From contig NZ_AP018316.1 of the NCBI RefSeq assembly GCF_002368115.1, forward strand, positions 1,864,186 through 1,915,877: a DNA stretch of 51,692 bases, read 5' to 3'. Below are positions 51,681 through 51,692 of the stretch, piece after piece. The stretch's first letter is position 1, and every line of letters begins with the position of its first letter. This DNA comes from Dolichospermum compactum NIES-806. GTDB lineage: Bacteria; Cyanobacteriota; Cyanobacteriia; Cyanobacteriales; Nostocaceae. The translations under genes were made by a program, and so were the position numbers. The notes under the pieces are model-generated. The model saw only the letters and a program-made list of their open reading frames with translations. It did no database searches and was not told the origin of the DNA.

Positions 51681-51692
51681 TAGGACTTACGC
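51681..51692. repeat. Start of another TAGGACTTACGC-ended MITE, cut by the window end
   Basis: The last bases read GTAGGACTTACGC, matching the left terminal repeat of the element at 47600. Only about 12 bp can be seen. Confidence 0.5.

Overview
The window comes from a filamentous-type cyanobacterium, most likely of the Nostocales. The sequence shows psb28 (photosystem II), petJ (cytochrome c6), a UDP-glucuronate pathway and a valyl-tRNA synthetase with the cyanobacterial membrane-anchoring CAAD insertion. It also has many HIP1-type GCGATCGC octamers, heptameric TGTCAGT/TGACAAC-type repeats between genes, and several families of small palindromic mobile repeats. Base composition is AT-rich. 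Genus and species cannot be fixed from the sequence alone.

Layout. 0.1-2.95 kb: moaB-like gene, psb28 and a divergent PhoA-type alkaline phosphatase. 3.0-5.4 kb: a DUF4209 protein with a HEPN-like R-x4-H motif, followed by a VapC/PIN gene destroyed by a 173-bp MITE. 5.7-19.8 kb: mainly housekeeping genes, namely a DUF2993 protein, ugd and UDP-xylose synthase (convergent with DUF2993 across a terminator), valS, a PlsC-like acyltransferase, a DUF938 methyltransferase, tRNA-Ala(UGC), trhO and gcvP. 19.8-27.0 kb: an accessory island bearing an HNH nuclease, a GxxExxY nuclease-like gene embedded in about twenty copies of an 80/81-bp repeat, a TumE-like toxin pair, an HNH fragment, a PrlF-YhaV toxin-antitoxin pair and an IS4-family element. 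The 3-prime end of gcvP is duplicated as a 26-bp direct repeat on either side of the first 5.2 kb of this island. 27.0-35.4 kb: cobK, a thioesterase, pepA, an Rpn-type nuclease and the phospholipid/fatty-acid genes plsX-fabH-fabD. 35.5-37.2 kb: a tight operon of a ParA/MinD-like ATPase, an unrecognised protein and a GDGGxDG nuclease-like protein. This is one of the two best candidates here for an undescribed system. 37.3-39.0 kb: a membrane fatty-acid desaturase and a cyanobacterial hypothetical. 39.2-45.5 kb: two adjacent genes sharing an AAA-like NTPase module. One is fused to fourteen WD40 repeats. The other is fused to a GGDEF domain but is split by a second, apparently identical IS4 copy, whose 9-bp target duplication lets the intact gene be rebuilt in frame. 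45.9-51.7 kb: a TonB-like protein, petJ, an unknown gene, hisC, a YqiA-like hydrolase and a 5-methylcytosine DNA methyltransferase without a visible partner nuclease.

The metabolic genes form ordinary short operons or single genes. The unusual biology lies in the accessory parts. The GxxExxY gene and its repeats look like one genetic unit: the repeats run in opposite orientations on the two sides of the gene, and the start codon sits at the edge of a broken repeat. The ParA-X-nuclease trio lies directly behind fabD. The 1175-bp IS has an inverted repeat covering the transposase start codon, which resembles the read-through protection known from IS10 and IS50. No rRNA genes, CRISPR arrays or replication origins were seen.
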